Shown here: one piece after another, positions 18,501-26,040 of the stretch
Position numbering within the stretch: position 1 is the stretch's first letter
Layout of the letters: every line of letters begins with the position of its first letter
From: UBA5951 sp009936885
GTDB lineage: Bacteria; Pseudomonadota; Alphaproteobacteria; Puniceispirillales; Puniceispirillaceae
Length of the DNA: 64,000 nucleotides
Direction of reading: 5' to 3'
NCBI GenBank assembly: GCA_937996625.1
Contig: CALKVA010000005.1
Location: 1-64,000, forward strand
Notes under the pieces: generated by a model
Databases searched by the model: none
Told to the model about the DNA's origin: nothing
What the model saw: the letters and a program-made list of their open reading frames with translations, nothing else
Made by a program: the position numbers and the translations under genes

Positions 18501-20119
18501 GGGGGGTTTGTTACCTGTGAGAAATTCTGCCTGAAGAAATGATGCAAACCGCGGTAATGAGATGATAAAACAGCAAGCGGTGTATCATCCCCCATAGAAC
18601 CAACAGCCTCTTTTCCAGTTTCGATCATTGGCTGCAATATGAGTTCCATATCCTCCATACTCCAGCCAGCAAGCAACTGGCGTCGTCTAATAATATCTGA
18701 TAAAGGTCTTTCCGGCGTAATATCCTGTTTCTCTGCCAATATTTCATCTAGCTGATGTGATTTTCCAAGCCAGCTACTCCAGTCACATCGTCCCGCTAAT
18801 TCTGACTTAAGCTCGCTATCTTTAACAAGCCTACCTTCTGCCAGATTAACCCCTATCATCTCGCCAGGGCCTAATCTTCCAAGCTCTTGAATATTTGAAG
18901 GCGAAATTGAAACCATTCCAGTTTCAGAACCCGCAAGAAGCAATCCATCTTTGGTAATTGTATAGCGCAGTGGGCGCAGACCATTGCGATCCATGCCCCC
19001 TATTACCCAATTGCCAGAAAAGGCAGCTATCGCTGCAGGCCCATCCCACGGCTCCATAACCGCGTTACAATATCCATAAAGCCCCTCTAATTCTGATGAT
19101 ACATCTGGCGTTACAGCTTGAGGAATCATCATTGTCTTTACCATCGGCAAATCGCGCCCTGCCTGTAAAAGCAATTCAAAAACAGAATCAAGAGCCGCTG
19201 AATCAGAACTCCCTTTAGCAATAACAGGCTTTATATCTTCTACGTTATCGCCAAAAACATCGCTATCCATCCTATCTTCATGACAAGACATCCAGTTCAT
19301 ATTTCCGCGAACTGTATTAATCTCGCCATTATGGGCAATCACTCTGAAGGGCTGCGCCAATCGCCATGTTGGAAATGTATTTGTTGAATATCTTTGATGA
19401 TAGACAGCAAAATCAGAAATAAACAGCTTATCATCTAAATCAGGATAGAACTCAGTTACCTGCTCTGCTAAAAACATACCCTTATAGATAATAGATCTCG
19501 AAGAGAGTGAGCATATATAAAAATCATTAATTAATTCTGCAAGAACCGCTTTTTCAATTCTTCTGCGAACAATGAACAACTCAAGCTCTGCCTCTGCCTC
19601 TGATTTTGCAGCTGGCATTGTAAACATAATCTGCTCAATTTCAGGGCGCGTTGCGTTTGCTTTATCACCAAGCGCGTTAATATCCACTGGCACTTGACGC
19701 CAGCCATAAATTTTATAATCCATTTTTAGGATTTCACGCTCAACGATACAGCGGCATGTTTCTTGCGCGCCCAAATCCAATCTTGGCAGGAATACCATGC
19801 CAACAGCAAGCCTATCGCCATTATCCTTATGACCTGTTCTAGCAACATGTTCCATAAAGAATTCACGCGGGATAGCTATATGAATTCCAGCGCCGTCCCC
19901 GGTCATGCCATCTGCATCAACAGCGCCTCGATGCCAGATGGCTCGAAGTGCATTTATAGCCGCCTCAACAACTGCGCGTGAGGGTTTGCCATTGGTTGCT
20001 GCAACCAGCCCCACCCCGCAATTATCATGCTCCCATGCTGGGTTATAAGCGCCAGCATGTTGCAAAAGCTTTTCAGTTGCCGCTCTATTACGGATATAAT
20101 TTTTTGCTTCAAATTTCAT
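15584..20119 (-). CDS. gltB: Glutamate synthase (NADPH) large subunit
   Basis: 1511 residues. Makes two glutamate from glutamine and 2-oxoglutarate. The class II amidotransferase domain begins at Cys34 (HDNCGVGL) after a 33-residue propeptide that is normally removed. The central domain is followed by the FMN-binding synthase domain (HGGGTGASPQSSIKYAGMPWE). The 3Fe-4S cluster Cys are in CVMVRQCHANTCPVGVC, and the C-terminal beta-helix domain (GATSGLLFAAGQAGERFCVRNSGA) closes the protein. It pairs with gltD, which ends 36 nt upstream. Full length with no breaks. Confidence 0.97.
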   Translation of the reverse strand: MKFEAKNYIRNRAATEKLLQHAGAYNPAWEHDNCGVGLVAATNGKPSRAVVEAAINALRAIWHRGAVDADGMTGDGAGIHIAIPREFFMEHVARTGHKDNGDRLAVGMVFLPRLDLGAQETCRCIVEREILKMDYKIYGWRQVPVDINALGDKANATRPEIEQIMFTMPAAKSEAEAELELFIVRRRIEKAVLAELINDFYICSLSSRSIIYKGMFLAEQVTEFYPDLDDKLFISDFAVYHQRYSTNTFPTWRLAQPFRVIAHNGEINTVRGNMNWMSCHEDRMDSDVFGDNVEDIKPVIAKGSSDSAALDSVFELLLQAGRDLPMVKTMMIPQAVTPDVSSELEGLYGYCNAVMEPWDGPAAIAAFSGNWVIGGMDRNGLRPLRYTITKDGLLLAGSETGMVSISPSNIQELGRLGPGEMIGVNLAEGRLVKDSELKSELAGRCDWSSWLGKSHQLDEILAEKQDITPERPLSDIIRRRQLLAGWSMEDMELILQPMIETGKEAVGSMGDDTPLAVLSSHYRGLHHFFRQNFSQVTNPPIDSLRERHVMTLRTRLGNLGNILDESAEQCDHLLLDSPVLTNSEWAHLIEHLGAKAVVINCQFDSDGGENSLKNALEEIQILAENAVRGGCEHVMLSDSDISSSKAPIPMILAVGAVHSHLVRQQLRTFVSVNVATGECLDVHHFAVLIGVGATTVNPYGAEWAIAERKEKGLVESLSITQAVTNYKTAIELGLLKIMSKMGISVLSSYRGGYNFEALGLSRALVVDYFPPMSSRISGLGLSGIQTRVLEMHKRAFSNEVTYLPVGGQFKYRKSGEAHAFDGQVIHAMQHACNTGSYDGWKKYVSMVSRQGPVNLRDLLDFTPNKPSLSVEKVESITDIRRRLVSPGISLGALSPEAHETLSIAMNRIGAKSDSGEGGEDSERFKLRDNGDDPSSAIKQVASGRFGVTAEYLNNCKEIEIKVAQGAKPGEGGQLPGIKVNSLIAKLRHSTPGVTLISPPPHHDIYSIEDLAQLIYDLKQINPEAKVCVKLVASTGIGTIAAGVAKAKADTILISGHGGGTGASPQSSIKYAGMPWEMGLTEVHQVLTMNGLREAVVLRTDGGLKTGRDVVMAAILGADEYGIGTSSLLAMGCVMVRQCHANTCPVGVCTQREDLRAKFEGTPEKVVQLFTHIAEEVREIIASLGFESISDIIGRTELLAQVSRGDSALDDLDLNPILVQADAQTKHRGGNRDAGRTEVPDTLDAQMVKDTQKALASGGKMQLSYNIENTQRAIGTRLSSHIVRKFGLTGMKPGQISARLRGSAGQSLGAFATQGLRLDIIGDANDYVGKGLSGGMITVRPSAEASFVASENTIIGNTVLYGATSGLLFAAGQAGERFCVRNSGATGVVEGCGSNGCEYMTGGNAIILGPIGSNFGAGMTGGMAFLYDPEEESLKDFNTQTLHITRLQSGHWSDKLLEMIKQHARETNSALAKRLVNDWSMEIRNFWHVVPHEILNTLDNPVSSETVIGKIA

Positions 20120-20155
20120 ATTACTAACTTTCCGAAAAAACTTTTACCTGTGCCG

Positions 20156-21595
20156 TTATTCAGCAGCCTGAATTTTTTCCTGACTTGACTTGATAATAAA
20201 GCTGTCAATTTGTTCTGCAGCATCTCTTCCATCTCTTACGCCCCAGACCACCAGTGATGCACCGCGAACAATGTCCCCAGCCGCAAACACCCCTTCAATA
20301 GCTGTTTGCATCGTCTTCCAATTAATAGATATTGTGCCCCATTTAGAAACCTCAAGTGCTGGCTGATTAAACATACCTGGCAAATCTTCAGGATCAAATC
20401 CAAGCGCTTTGATGACGATATCTGCTGAAATATCAAATTCAGACCCGGGAAGAAGGTTGGGAACTTGCCTCCCGGTTGAATCTGGCTGGCCCAAATGAAT
20501 GCGCTGTGCTTGAACAGAGGTGATTTTATCTTGTCCCAGAAATTGTGAAGGTGCAGATAACCATTGAAAGTTAACACCCTCTTCTTCTGCATTCTGAACT
20601 TCACGTTGAGAGCCAGGCATATTGGCTTTATCGCGGCGGTAAAGACATGTTACGGAATTAGCATTTTGACGAATGGCAGTTCGCACACAATCCATCGCCG
20701 TATCACCGCCGCCAACGACAACCACATTTTTTCCATCTGCATTTAGAGTCCCATCATCAAACGCTGGCACCATATCCCCTAATGATTTACGGTTAGATGC
20801 AATCAGAAAATCTAATGCAGGCACAACCCCATTTAATTCACTTCCCGGCAAGCTGATATCACGAGCTTTATAAACACCCGTAGCAATTAATACTGCATCA
20901 TGCTTTGCACGTAATTCATCAAACGAAAAATCACGGCCAATCTCACAATTTAAACGAAAGCTAACACCGCCCAGCTCAAGCAGCTCATATCGTCTGGTAA
21001 CGATTTCTTTTTCAAGCTTAAACCCTGGTATTCCATATATAAGAAGTCCGCCTGCTCGGTCATACCGGTCATATACAACGACTTGATATCCTTTTCTCCG
21101 GAGCAGGTCAGCAGCAGCAAGGCCAGCTGGTCCAGCGCCAATAATACCAACGGACTGTTCTTTTTCTTCTCTTGGAGCAATTGGTTTGACCCACCCATTA
21201 TCAAAGGCTGTTTCTGTGATATGTCGTTCAACAGCGCCAATTGTAACAGACTCAAATCCTTTTTCGATTACGCAATTACCCTCACACAACCTGTCTTGAG
21301 GACAAATTCTGCCACAAATTTCAGGAAAGGTATTGGTGGCGGAGGAGACTTCATAAGCCTCTTGCATTCGCCCTTCAGCGGTTAGCATTAACCAGTCTGG
21401 AATATTATTATGGAGTGGACAGTTTACCTGACAAAAAGGAACACCGCATTGAGAGCATCTACTTGCCTGCTCTTCTGCTTTTTGTTCACTAAATTCGGCA
21501 TAAATCTCATCAAAATCAAATTTCCGTGTCTCAGCGTTCCGCTTTTTCGGCATCGCTTTTTCAGTATTGACAAATTTTAGCATTTTAGACGACAT
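20156..21595 (-). CDS. gltD: Glutamate synthase (NADPH) small subunit
   Basis: 479 residues from the ATG at 21595, which has AAGGAG 6 nt upstream. The frame is open 7 codons further to 21616, but the ribosome-binding site lies inside that extension. The N-terminus has the Cys clusters CSQCGVPFCQVNCPLHNNIPDW and CGRICPQDRLCEGNC for 4Fe-4S centres. FAD (GIIGAGPAGLAAADLLRR) and NADPH (VVVVGGGDTAMDCVRTAIR) Rossmann motifs follow. It feeds electrons from NADPH to GltB. It is the first gene of the gltD-gltB operon, with a candidate promoter at 21761-21789. Confidence 0.96.
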   Translation of the reverse strand: MSSKMLKFVNTEKAMPKKRNAETRKFDFDEIYAEFSEQKAEEQASRCSQCGVPFCQVNCPLHNNIPDWLMLTAEGRMQEAYEVSSATNTFPEICGRICPQDRLCEGNCVIEKGFESVTIGAVERHITETAFDNGWVKPIAPREEKEQSVGIIGAGPAGLAAADLLRRKGYQVVVYDRYDRAGGLLIYGIPGFKLEKEIVTRRYELLELGGVSFRLNCEIGRDFSFDELRAKHDAVLIATGVYKARDISLPGSELNGVVPALDFLIASNRKSLGDMVPAFDDGTLNADGKNVVVVGGGDTAMDCVRTAIRQNANSVTCLYRRDKANMPGSQREVQNAEEEGVNFQWLSAPSQFLGQDKITSVQAQRIHLGQPDSTGRQVPNLLPGSEFDISADIVIKALGFDPEDLPGMFNQPALEVSKWGTISINWKTMQTAIEGVFAAGDIVRGASLVVWGVRDGRDAAEQIDSFIIKSSQEKIQAAE

Positions 21596-21731
21596 CACCG
21601 TCTCCTTGACATTCATTGATTGTCTTTTTGCACACGCTTTATAATTAGGAGTTATGTATCTTTGGTTTTGTCATGCACGAATGCGATGATGTTAGCTCCC
21701 AAGATAACGTAGATAAAACACCCCTATCTCA

Positions 21732-21748
21732 AACGAATCATTCTCGTT
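21732..21748. promoter_or_regulatory. Imperfect operator-like palindrome upstream of gltD
   Basis: AACGA and TCGTT flank a 7-nt core (ATCATTC) that itself nearly reads the same on both strands. It begins 12 nt downstream of the putative gltD -10 box, which is a repressor position. The binding protein is unknown. Seen in sequence; function inferred. Confidence 0.35.
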
Positions 21749-21760
21749 AATTGGTCAACA

Positions 21761-21789
21761 ATACTACCATAAAATAGGCTATGATTCAA
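21761..21789 (-). promoter_or_regulatory. Candidate sigma70 promoter for gltD-gltB
   Basis: On the minus strand, TTGAAT (21784-21789), a 17-nt spacer, then TAGTAT (21761-21766). This leaves about 160 nt of leader before the gltD start. The rest of the roughly 400-nt gltD/uppP divergent gap holds no ORF that I could support, only the operator-like palindrome and the uppP-side repeats. Confidence 0.45.
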
Positions 21790-21928
21790 GTTTATAATGT
21801 ATTTGTGAGCCTATCAACCCTAACAATGAATTATTTAGTTCCGATTCGGTATTATTTTTCTGTTTAAAGATTTCAAATTAGCATTATGCTAGTTTTATTT
21901 ACATTCTGAAAAGATTTGCTAGACTATG

Positions 21929-21972
21929 TTATTTTCAAATTATTTTCAGATTATTTTCGAATTATTTCCGGA
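21929..21972. repeat. 4 x 11-bp tandem repeat upstream of uppP
   Basis: Four adjacent copies of an 11-bp unit: ttattttcaaa, ttattttcaga, ttattttcgaa, ttatttccgga. The period equals about one helical turn, so each TTATTTTC block faces the same side of the DNA. The array ends 27 nt before the uppP ATG. Confidence 0.75.
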
Positions 21973-21999
21973 GTAATAAATAGCTAAGGCATTGCAAAA

Positions 22000-22836
22000 A
22001 TGGCTTTTTCTTTTTCTGATTTTTCTTATTACCTGTTACTTGCTTTGGTTCAAGGCATAACAGAATTTCTGCCTGTATCTTCATCTGGTCATCTTGTTTT
22101 AGTGCCATCTATTACGAAACAGGGTGATCATGGGGTATCTATTGATGTTGCAGCTCATATAGGAACCCTAATAGCGGTGATGATTTATGTGCGTTCTGAT
22201 TTGTTTAAAATGACTTTGGCACTCCAAAACACTGTTCTGAAGACATTAAGGCCTAACGCTAATATCCTGATTGATGTGCCATCACTAATGATGATTAAAA
22301 TTCTTATAATTGCGACCATTCCAGTTATTATTGCTGGGTTTTTGATTTCGCTTTTTGAGCCTGATATGCTTCGGCTCGTGCAAACTGTTGCCATTTCAAA
22401 TATTATCTTTGCTATTTTCCTATGGCATTCAGACAAAACATCGCCCTCTGAGCACACATTAAGCGAAATGGGATTGAAACAAGCTTTGTTTATCGGGCTT
22501 GCGCAGATGCTTGCATTAATCCCAGGCACCTCACGAAGCGGCGTTACAATGACAATGGCACGATATCTTGGCTTTGAGCGTTTGAGTGCTGCACGCTTCT
22601 CGTTATTATTATCAATCCCTGTCATTGTTGCGGCAGGGTGCCTGCAGATAGTTAAACTTATCCGCCAAGAAAATATTGTCGTAGGCACAGCTGCATTATA
22701 TGTTGCCATATTCTCCAGCATTATTGCATTAGGGGCAATTCATGGCATGATGAAATGGCTTGGACGCGCGAATTTTAATCTATTTGTTTATTACCGGTTT
22801 GCACTTGGCCTTGTGCTGCTTATCATTAGCTTCTAG
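22000..22836 (+). CDS. uppP: Undecaprenyl-diphosphatase UppP (BacA)
   Basis: 278 residues, with about eight hydrophobic segments. The two BacA signatures are present: QGITEFLPVSSSGHL (about 20-34, containing the E/Q-x3-E motif) and LIPGTSRSGVTMTMARYLG (about 170-188). The enzyme recycles undecaprenyl diphosphate to the monophosphate carrier used for peptidoglycan and glycan export. It is an inner-membrane protein. It overlaps the convergent NDUFA9-like gene by 4 nt at the 3' ends. Confidence 0.96.
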   Translation: MAFSFSDFSYYLLLALVQGITEFLPVSSSGHLVLVPSITKQGDHGVSIDVAAHIGTLIAVMIYVRSDLFKMTLALQNTVLKTLRPNANILIDVPSLMMIKILIIATIPVIIAGFLISLFEPDMLRLVQTVAISNIIFAIFLWHSDKTSPSEHTLSEMGLKQALFIGLAQMLALIPGTSRSGVTMTMARYLGFERLSAARFSLLLSIPVIVAAGCLQIVKLIRQENIVVGTAALYVAIFSSIIALGAIHGMMKWLGRANFNLFVYYRFALGLVLLIISF

Positions 22837-23780
22837 CTTGATCCAAAAATACCTCCCTGTCGATAACAAGACAGGTAATTGGGAACATGTGCTTCAATAG
22901 GCTGCGGCGTAATGCCAAATGAAGTGATGTCCAACATATTCTCATTTACAATATTATCAGTATCTAACATCCGCAGCTGATCCCGAGTTATTGGCGGATT
23001 AGGCAGAATAGATGCCATTGCTGCTGGAACCTGCATCGCTAAAATTGGAACGGGAATTAAAGCTCTCTTCTTGCCAATCGCAGAGAGCGTGTAGACTAAT
23101 AATTCTTTAAAACTATAGATAGAGGGGCCGCCTAGCTCATAAATTTGTCCATCTGTTTGGCTGTTACTAAGACAATAAATAATAGATTCAGCAACATCAC
23201 CAACAAAGACAGGTTGAAATTTTGTATTCCCCCCAGCTAATAAAGGCAGTGCAGGTGCAATCATGGCCATTCTTGCAAACCTATCGAAAAAACCATCTCC
23301 AGGTCCAAAAACAATAGAGGGGCGCAAAATTGTACTATTTGGCGCAAGACGTAGCAGGCCTCTCTCACCCTCGGCTTTAGTTCTGTAATATGCACTAGCA
23401 GCGTTGAGATCTGCCCCAATCGCGGATATCTGAACAATTTTTGTAACCTCTGCATGCTCTGCGATTTGTGCTATTCTTTGCGGTAATTCGGCCTGAGCAT
23501 TTTCAAATTTCTGTTTGCCAGATGGGTGAAAAATACCAACAAGATTAACAATATAATCAGCCGATTGAATAGCTCTTGCCAAATCATCATCTAGCAGCGC
23601 ATCACCAGACGTAACTGTTATTTGGCCAACATCTCCAACTGGTTTTAGATTTTTTGAGCGCACCGCATTTCGGGTAAGAACAGTAATACGAGCCCCTGCA
23701 CGCGCTAATTTTTCAACCAATGCTCTTCCAATAAATCCAGAGCCACCAATTATGCAGACGGTTTTGTTTTGCAGTTGCAT
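22833..23780 (-). CDS. NDUFA9-like NAD(P)-binding epimerase/reductase
   Basis: 315 residues from ATG 23780 (AGGA sits 6 nt upstream; an ATG two codons earlier abuts the AGGA). Atypical SDR fold: Rossmann motif CIIGGSGFIGRALVEKL, then IVNLVGIFHPSG, the active-site-region YYRTKAEGE, and ILRPSIVFGPGDGFFDRFARM, the pattern of the complex I NDUFA9 family and its alphaproteobacterial homologues. In mitochondria this protein is an accessory subunit of NADH dehydrogenase, and the bacterial role is unsettled. No nuo genes are nearby. A 4 x 15-bp repeat lies in its leader. Confidence 0.85.
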   Translation of the reverse strand: MQLQNKTVCIIGGSGFIGRALVEKLARAGARITVLTRNAVRSKNLKPVGDVGQITVTSGDALLDDDLARAIQSADYIVNLVGIFHPSGKQKFENAQAELPQRIAQIAEHAEVTKIVQISAIGADLNAASAYYRTKAEGERGLLRLAPNSTILRPSIVFGPGDGFFDRFARMAMIAPALPLLAGGNTKFQPVFVGDVAESIIYCLSNSQTDGQIYELGGPSIYSFKELLVYTLSAIGKKRALIPVPILAMQVPAAMASILPNPPITRDQLRMLDTDNIVNENMLDITSFGITPQPIEAHVPNYLSCYRQGGIFGSS

Positions 23781-23810
23781 GTTCATTCCTATTTACTCAA
23801 AATTCTCAGG

Positions 23811-23870
23811 ATAAATAACAGCGCGTTAAATAACAGGGCGTTAGATAATAGCGAGATAAGTAACAGATTG
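23811..23870. repeat. 4 x 15-bp tandem repeat upstream of NDUFA9-like gene
   Basis: Four exactly adjacent 15-bp copies: ataaataacagcgcg, ttaaataacagggcg, ttagataatagcgag, ataagtaacagattg. They occupy the 5' leader region of the minus-strand gene starting at 23780. Confidence 0.75.
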
Positions 23871-23957
23871 TCTTCCGACAGAAAAGCCTCATCATAGCTT
23901 GCTATCTGTGCAACTAAGTTTTGCTCATTATATAAACAATATTTTTATCCAAGTTAC

Positions 23958-23996
23958 TAGAGATAGATTTATCAGATGGGTTTACCAGATGGGTTC
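23958..23996. repeat. 3 x 13-bp tandem repeat spanning the yeiH stop
   Basis: Three adjacent copies: tagagatagattt, atcagatgggttt, accagatgggttc. The last copy runs into the stop codon of the minus-strand exporter gene (TGA at 23995-23997), so the array is the immediate 3' flank of the DHPS operon. Confidence 0.65.
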
Positions 23997-25017
23997 AAAC
24001 AAAAAGAATACTCGCCACAAACACAGCAATAAATACTGTTTCCGCGATAATAAGAAAAAAAGCTGCCCTTCCGATGTGTCGTAATTCACTCAAATCTATT
24101 TTCAAACCAACGGCTGCAATTGCCATTACTAAAAACCATCGCGAGGTAATCTGAAACCCCTCCTTTACAATTTGCGGCAATATACCAAAAGAATTAGCGA
24201 TTAGAATAACAATGAACCCCAAAACAAATATAGGTAGAATGGGCAGACTCTCACCCTCGCCTCTGCCACCTATTTTAAAGCGAATAATCAATCCAGCGAT
24301 GACCACAACTGGTGCCAGCATCGCAACTCGCAGCAACTTAACAATTGTTGCTATATCGCCAGTTGGCTCATCCACAGAATATCCTGCTCCCACAACTTGA
24401 GCTACATCGTGAATAGTGGTGCCTAAAAATATTCCCAGCGAGTCTCCTGTTAGACCAATTTTTTGACCTAAAATGGGATATAATATCATTGCAAATGTTG
24501 ACAGGATGGTAACGCCAGCAACTGTAAATATAAGCTCTTCGTCACGCTTTTTATTTTTTGGCAATATTGCAGCAATTGCCAAAGCTGCGGAGGCACCACA
24601 AATAGCAACTGAACCAGAGGTTAAGAATGCAAAATATCCGTCAATATTAAACCATTTAGACACAGCAATACCAAACCCGATAGTTGCTAATACCGCCATG
24701 AAAGTGATTGCCACATTAACTAGACCGATAGCTGAAATCATATCGAAACTTATTCTCGCACCTAGCAGGCAAATACCAATACGTAAAACTCTCTTTGCTG
24801 TAAAATTTATACCCGCAACACATCGCTTCTCTTTTGATAAGAAGTTCAATGCCATCCCAAAAAGCAACGCCATTAGCATTGTTGGAGCACCATAATAATC
24901 AGAAATAAATTGGGCTGCGAGCGCCAAAATTCCTGCCAATGTTACCCCCGGATAATAACGATGCACTATATGACAAAATTGGCTGTAATATTGGTTCAGG
25001 AATTGGCTAGTCATCAT
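23995..25017 (-). CDS. YeiH-family (UPF0324) putative anion exporter, last gene of the DHPS operon
   Basis: 340 residues, about ten hydrophobic helices. The YeiH/PF03601 signature is clear: GAPTMLMALLFGMALNFL, RVLRIGICLLGARISF, SGSVAICGASAALAIAAILP and HDVAQVVGAGYSV. The family is annotated as putative sulfate or sulfonate-linked exporter. Its position directly after the sulfolactate sulfo-lyase and dehydrogenase genes suggests it exports the sulfite (or sulfate) released by desulfonation; that is inference. The start overlaps the preceding stop (ATGA, 4 nt) and reads ATGATG, so translation is coupled. The 13-bp repeats follow its stop. Confidence 0.88.
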   Translation of the reverse strand: MMTSQFLNQYYSQFCHIVHRYYPGVTLAGILALAAQFISDYYGAPTMLMALLFGMALNFLSKEKRCVAGINFTAKRVLRIGICLLGARISFDMISAIGLVNVAITFMAVLATIGFGIAVSKWFNIDGYFAFLTSGSVAICGASAALAIAAILPKNKKRDEELIFTVAGVTILSTFAMILYPILGQKIGLTGDSLGIFLGTTIHDVAQVVGAGYSVDEPTGDIATIVKLLRVAMLAPVVVIAGLIIRFKIGGRGEGESLPILPIFVLGFIVILIANSFGILPQIVKEGFQITSRWFLVMAIAAVGLKIDLSELRHIGRAAFFLIIAETVFIAVFVASILFV

Positions 25018-26006
25018 TTTACTTGCGATAATATATATGTGTAGTCATCTTTTAGGATTTTCAACCCATTTTTTGCTACATCTGCTCTCTTTTTAAGTCG
25101 TTTTATTCCCGGGAGCCGTGTATTTGGCTGAGTTAAAATGGCAGAAAATAACGTCTCAAAATGAGCTATTCGTTCAGGAGGTGGTGCGATAAGAATAAGT
25201 GTCTGAGCAACATTAGGCTCTGAGCTCTTTGTATCAAGGAATGAGGAAGCTTGAAATCCGAAATGTGCCCCCGCTAGCCCTGCTGTCATCAATTCAACCA
25301 TCAATGCAAGAACAGCGCCTTTAGCCCCACCCATTGGCAATATCGCCCCTTTTAATGCTCGTTCGGGATCTGTTGTAGCAATACCTTCCAGATCAACAGC
25401 CCAATCTTCTGGAATTTCTTTACCTTCTCTTTTTGCTCTCATAATCTTACCGCGCGCTACCTTCGCAAGAGAGAGATCAATCACTAGTGGAGAGCCATTA
25501 TCCCTTGGGCAGGAAAATGCAATAGGATTGGTTCCAAAAATAGGGATGGAGCCACCCCAAGGCGCCATCGCAGCCGGGGTATTTGAAAACATAAGCGCTA
25601 CAACGCCCTGCTCTGCATAGCGCTCAACATGATGACCTAGAACGCCAGCATGGTGGGATTTATTAATCGTGACGAGAAGGGCGCCATTTTCGCGAACTAA
25701 AGGCATTGCTTGCGAAAAAGCCTGTTCTAATGCTGGAAATGCAAATCCATGTTCTGCATCTAGCGTAAGCCAACCCTTTCCCTGAAATTCTGAGCTAACA
25801 GAACTACTGATATTTACTTTTCCGCTTTTAATTTGAGCCAAATAGCTCTTAACTCTGGAGAGACCATGTCCTAATTGGCCATCGGTTTCAGCCAAAACTA
25901 AATAATGGGCAATTATCTCAGCATTTTGGTTGCTTATCCCATGAGACTGAAAAGCATCAGAGACGATTTGCATCGCTTCTTGCGTTTTTACGAAAATATG
26001 TTCCAA
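25014..26006 (-). CDS. Ldh2/MDH2-type dehydrogenase, candidate sulfolactate dehydrogenase (ComC-like)
   Basis: 330 residues of the malate/L-lactate dehydrogenase (PF02615) family: AETDGQLGHGLSRVKSYLA with the conserved active-site His, INKSHHAGVLGHHVERYAEQG, FSNTPAAMAPWGG...FGTNPIAF and GAKGAVLALMVELMTAGLAGA. Family members oxidise or reduce 2-hydroxyacids with NAD(P), and ComC is the (R)-sulfolactate/sulfopyruvate dehydrogenase. Located between suyB and the exporter gene, so sulfolactate is the likely substrate; this is inferred from context. The start is a TTG at 26006 (first ATG is codon 12). A strong AAGGAG lies upstream but only reaches normal spacing across a hairpin at 26014-26032. Confidence 0.85.
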   Translation of the reverse strand: MEHIFVKTQEAMQIVSDAFQSHGISNQNAEIIAHYLVLAETDGQLGHGLSRVKSYLAQIKSGKVNISSSVSSEFQGKGWLTLDAEHGFAFPALEQAFSQAMPLVRENGALLVTINKSHHAGVLGHHVERYAEQGVVALMFSNTPAAMAPWGGSIPIFGTNPIAFSCPRDNGSPLVIDLSLAKVARGKIMRAKREGKEIPEDWAVDLEGIATTDPERALKGAILPMGGAKGAVLALMVELMTAGLAGAHFGFQASSFLDTKSSEPNVAQTLILIAPPPERIAHFETLFSAILTQPNTRLPGIKRLKKRADVAKNGLKILKDDYTYILSQVK

Positions 26007-26013
26007 AGATTGA

Positions 26014-26038
26014 GGCGGAGATTTCCTCCGCCCTCCTT
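26014..26038 (-). promoter_or_regulatory. Hairpin between suyB and the dehydrogenase gene bridging SD to TTG start
   Basis: A perfect 7-bp stem (CTCCGCC at 26026-26032 pairs with GGCGGAG at 26014-26020) with a 5-nt loop. On the minus-strand mRNA, AAGGAG (26033-26038) lies immediately 5' of the stem and TCAATCT plus the TTG start lies immediately 3'. With the stem folded, the ribosome-binding site is 7 nt from the TTG; unfolded it is 26 nt away. It could also act as an mRNA stability or attenuation element. Confidence 0.5.
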
Positions 26039-26040
26039 TT

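Noticed and set aside
21774..21814. Inverted repeat ATAGGCT-N27-AGCCTAT upstream of gltD
   Set aside because: The arms are only 7 bp with a long spacer and overlap the candidate promoter irregularly. No supporting context.
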